From: Onchocerca lupi
Lineage: Eukaryota > Nematoda > Chromadorea > Rhabditida > Onchocercidae
Length of the DNA: 64,000 nucleotides
Direction of reading: 5' to 3'
Assembly: GCA_028564675.1 (NCBI GenBank)
Contig: JAOVVO010000052.1
Location: forward strand, 1-64,000
In this document: piece by piece, positions 62,001-64,000 of the stretch
How positions within the stretch are numbered: position 1 is the stretch's first letter
How the letters are laid out: each line of letters opens with the position of its first letter
Notes under the pieces: model-generated
Database searches by the model: none
Seen by the model: the letters and a program-made list of their open reading frames with translations, nothing else
Told to the model about the DNA's origin: nothing
Program-made: the position numbers and the translations under genes

Positions 62001-64000
62001 GTACCAAGTAAAGTTCATACGTATGTTTTATGCATGGAGCACATGGCCGGCCTCATTCCTGTTCTGCTTGGCAAGCAAACGAATAGAATCATTCCTCAAT
62101 TCCAGATTTCTCTTTACAATCCCAAATTAACATTGATAAAATCGGATAGTGGGAGCTCTGCCCAAGTTGGTGAGTGTTCTAGAATTTCTTTTTTCATTTG
62201 GACATTAATTTAAATTATTAAATGCGCCAAAATCACGCACTATTCCTTTCCATTCAAATTGATAACTAATTTTAAAATTAATTTATGAGATCTTGTTCGA
62301 AGTTTAAACAAATATTTATCCATAAATATGAAGTGGTATGCATCTATGATTGCATATATTTGTTTATTTGTAGAAGATGTTGGCGCATTTGCTCGGCCAT
62401 CTACACAGCGGAATTCTGTTTGGAGGAGAAGTAAACGCCAATTAAGAGCTTTCATGAATCGCTATGTTAACTATCCTGTCGGCAAAAGTAATGATAAATT
62501 AGTCCAGGTAGATGCATTTGTTATGAAAAATCCATGAATGCAGAAATGTGATTCAAATTATGTATTAATAGTATTTTTTTTTTTTTTTTAGATCACTTCC
62601 AATGTATGGTGCACTCGTTTCAAAATGTTATCCGTCACAACTAATATTCTTCCAACTTTTCTTGCTCAAGTTTGTTTATTTTCAAGCAATTTCCGATCAA
62701 TAAATTTATCAAATAAGGATTTCATAAACTGGAGAATCAGAGGCCGAAAGAGAAAAATCGAAACTAAAAGAAATCCAGTCTGATATAGAAAGCCTTAATT
62801 TCAGGTTGTTTACAAGACTTCACTTCTTCACTTGCAACCTCGTCAAATGACCGTACAGTTGGCCGACTTGACCAAAAGAACTGGCAATCCTCTAGTAAGT
62901 GCGCATTATGCAGCATATCGCTACCCAAGAAATGGAGCACAGTTAAGTAACAACAGTGACTTTTCGAATGAAAACAGTGTTCGCAATGTGGCTGTCGCTC
63001 CATGTGATCGGTGTGTATTTATATTTAAAATTTTCGTTTTATATGTTTAGATTTTTGTTGTATATAGTTAAAGTGGTGGAAATATGAAAAACATCTATAA
63101 GTTGTAATGAAATAATTGGTACTTTTGCAGTCTTCATGAATTTTTTATTTGAGAGAAAATTTGGTCAGAAGGCATAGTACGGCAATTGATGTAGAACCAC
63201 TGATTGATGAGACAGTTGAGGAACCACTATCAACTGAAGAAAAACTTCTTTTTCAAGTACGTTTAATTCTAATAATGATTTTAGGTTGGGCTCGATTGAT
63301 TTGTTAAACAGTGAACATTGATATTATTTGTTGCAAAAAATATCGATTATTAATGGTTGAAAAGAAAGACCTTTCGCAAATTCTTTCGCAAGAATTTAAA
63401 ATGTGGTTATTCCGATGTAAAATAATAAAATATATTGAGATGGTTTTATAAAGCAGAAAATTCCTTCAGAATGTAAACAATTTTATAATCATTCATGTTT
63501 GTTTAATTGTAGAGTGTCTTATCAGAATTCAGTGATTTGAAAGCGGCAGTGGAAAAGCATATTGCAAGGATGAAGTGTTTTGCTAGTGATCTTGAAAAAT
63601 CATCGCAGAAATTAGATTCTTTCGGTGATACCACCAAAGATATGTTAATAAGATATGTCTCCAAAATATCAACAAGAGCAACAACTCTTCCCAAGGAAGT
63701 ATGCGTAGTTGGTTCAAGTATAAAAACGCAGCGTAGTGAACTCACTTACATTGGACCTTCAACATCTAGTAATCAGTGGTCTCAACAATTCGATGATATT
63801 GAGGTTATTATTACTGATGTTTCATATGATTTCCATACAGTTTGGTATTCTAATCGGCAGACAATTATGTTTCTGAAGTATAAGCAAGGACAACAACTCT
63901 TCCCATTGAAATATGCGTTGCAAATATTTTGTTAAAATCTGCATTACTGTAATCTTCGTTTTTTTTTTTTTGAATCAGATATCAGTGTTATTTTCTTTGA
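59061..64000 (+). CDS. TULP4: TULP4-type protein (WD40 + SOCS-box region), 5' part
   Basis: Visible exons, all in phase: 59061-59175, 59490-59719, 59930-60134, 60481-60623, 61014-61230, 61514-61683, 61920-62169, 62374-62507, 62592-62669, 62805-63010, 63169-63256 and 63513 to probably 63803. They give about 709 residues before the window ends. The N-terminal WD40-like repeats match tubby-like protein 4, including RINFNLRGHHTAVNIVAWN, ASCDNSGIIYVWV, RWSVELVNDRG, LIGSATGQRIWSSSF and LLSIQWNANGTLLAAV. A SOCS-box-like stretch follows (SLFNLVTYNLWQLLG...VLPLPPRERNAI), then the start of the tubby-like portion (VTSNIWCTRF-type sequence split by exon 62592, YKTSLLHLQPRQMTVQL). TULP4 is thought to act as a ubiquitin-ligase substrate adaptor. 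Intron 1 has a GC donor (G|GCAAGT). An acceptor TTTGTACAG lies three bases before the ATG. The C-terminal tubby domain is not in the window. Confidence 0.93.

Noticed and set aside
1..64000. CRISPR arrays, bacterial operons, phage or viral genes
   Set aside because: No regularly spaced repeats, no ribosome-binding-site-led gene strings and no viral structural or replication proteins were seen. The only replication protein is the Helitron relic.

Overview
This window is nuclear DNA from a nematode, most likely a filarial (clade III, Onchocercidae-type) species. It is AT-rich. The genes are broken into many short exons with (T)TTTCAG- or TTTAG-type acceptors, several first exons sit directly behind a possible trans-splice acceptor, and the gene set matches metazoan/nematode families (MED23/sur-2, nlp-12, SCAMP/scm-1, TULP4). 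The genus cannot be fixed from the sequence alone. No rRNA, tRNA, CRISPR or bacterial gene was recognised. The one bacterial-looking family, MnmE, carries eight introns and is therefore the nuclear gene for the mitochondrial enzyme.

Layout. (1) 97-5029, plus strand: the 3' part of a long coiled-coil protein of unknown identity, 16 exons. (2) 5378-5823: a long inverted repeat (foldback element) between two convergent genes. (3) 6299-24760, minus strand: four genes in one orientation, read from right to left. They are a divergent intron-containing histone H2A variant (24760-23729), Mediator subunit MED23 (22719-12137, 27 exons, about 1407 aa, essentially full length), a short SH2 + SOCS-box protein (about 11987-10477) and the mitochondrial tRNA-modifying GTPase GTPBP3/MnmE (9372-6299, 9 exons, 457 aa). 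The SOCS gene may begin only about 150 bp after the MED23 stop, which would fit a nematode operon. (4) 24761-29357: intergenic. (5) 29358-35406, plus strand: a SESTD1-type SEC14 + spectrin-repeat protein, 16 exons, about 712 aa. (6) About 35950-39100: a decayed Helitron (replication-initiator and Pif1-type helicase remnants). (7) About 39.1-46.0 kb: gene-poor DNA. (8) 46046-48816: the nlp-12 neuropeptide precursor (CCK/gastrin-like RPLQF-amides), two exons. (9) 50419-54862: SCAMP, 7 exons, 331 aa. (10) 59061 to the window end: the N-terminal part of a TULP4 (WD40 + SOCS-box + tubby-like) gene.

Exon boundaries for every gene were deduced by hand from splice signals and reading phase. For all named genes except the ends noted in the entries, the phases close exactly. 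There is no obvious single pathway. Themes that recur are ubiquitin-ligase adaptor architecture (two SOCS-box genes), chromatin/transcription (H2A variant, MED23), membrane or phosphoinositide traffic (SESTD1, SCAMP) and neuropeptide signalling (nlp-12).
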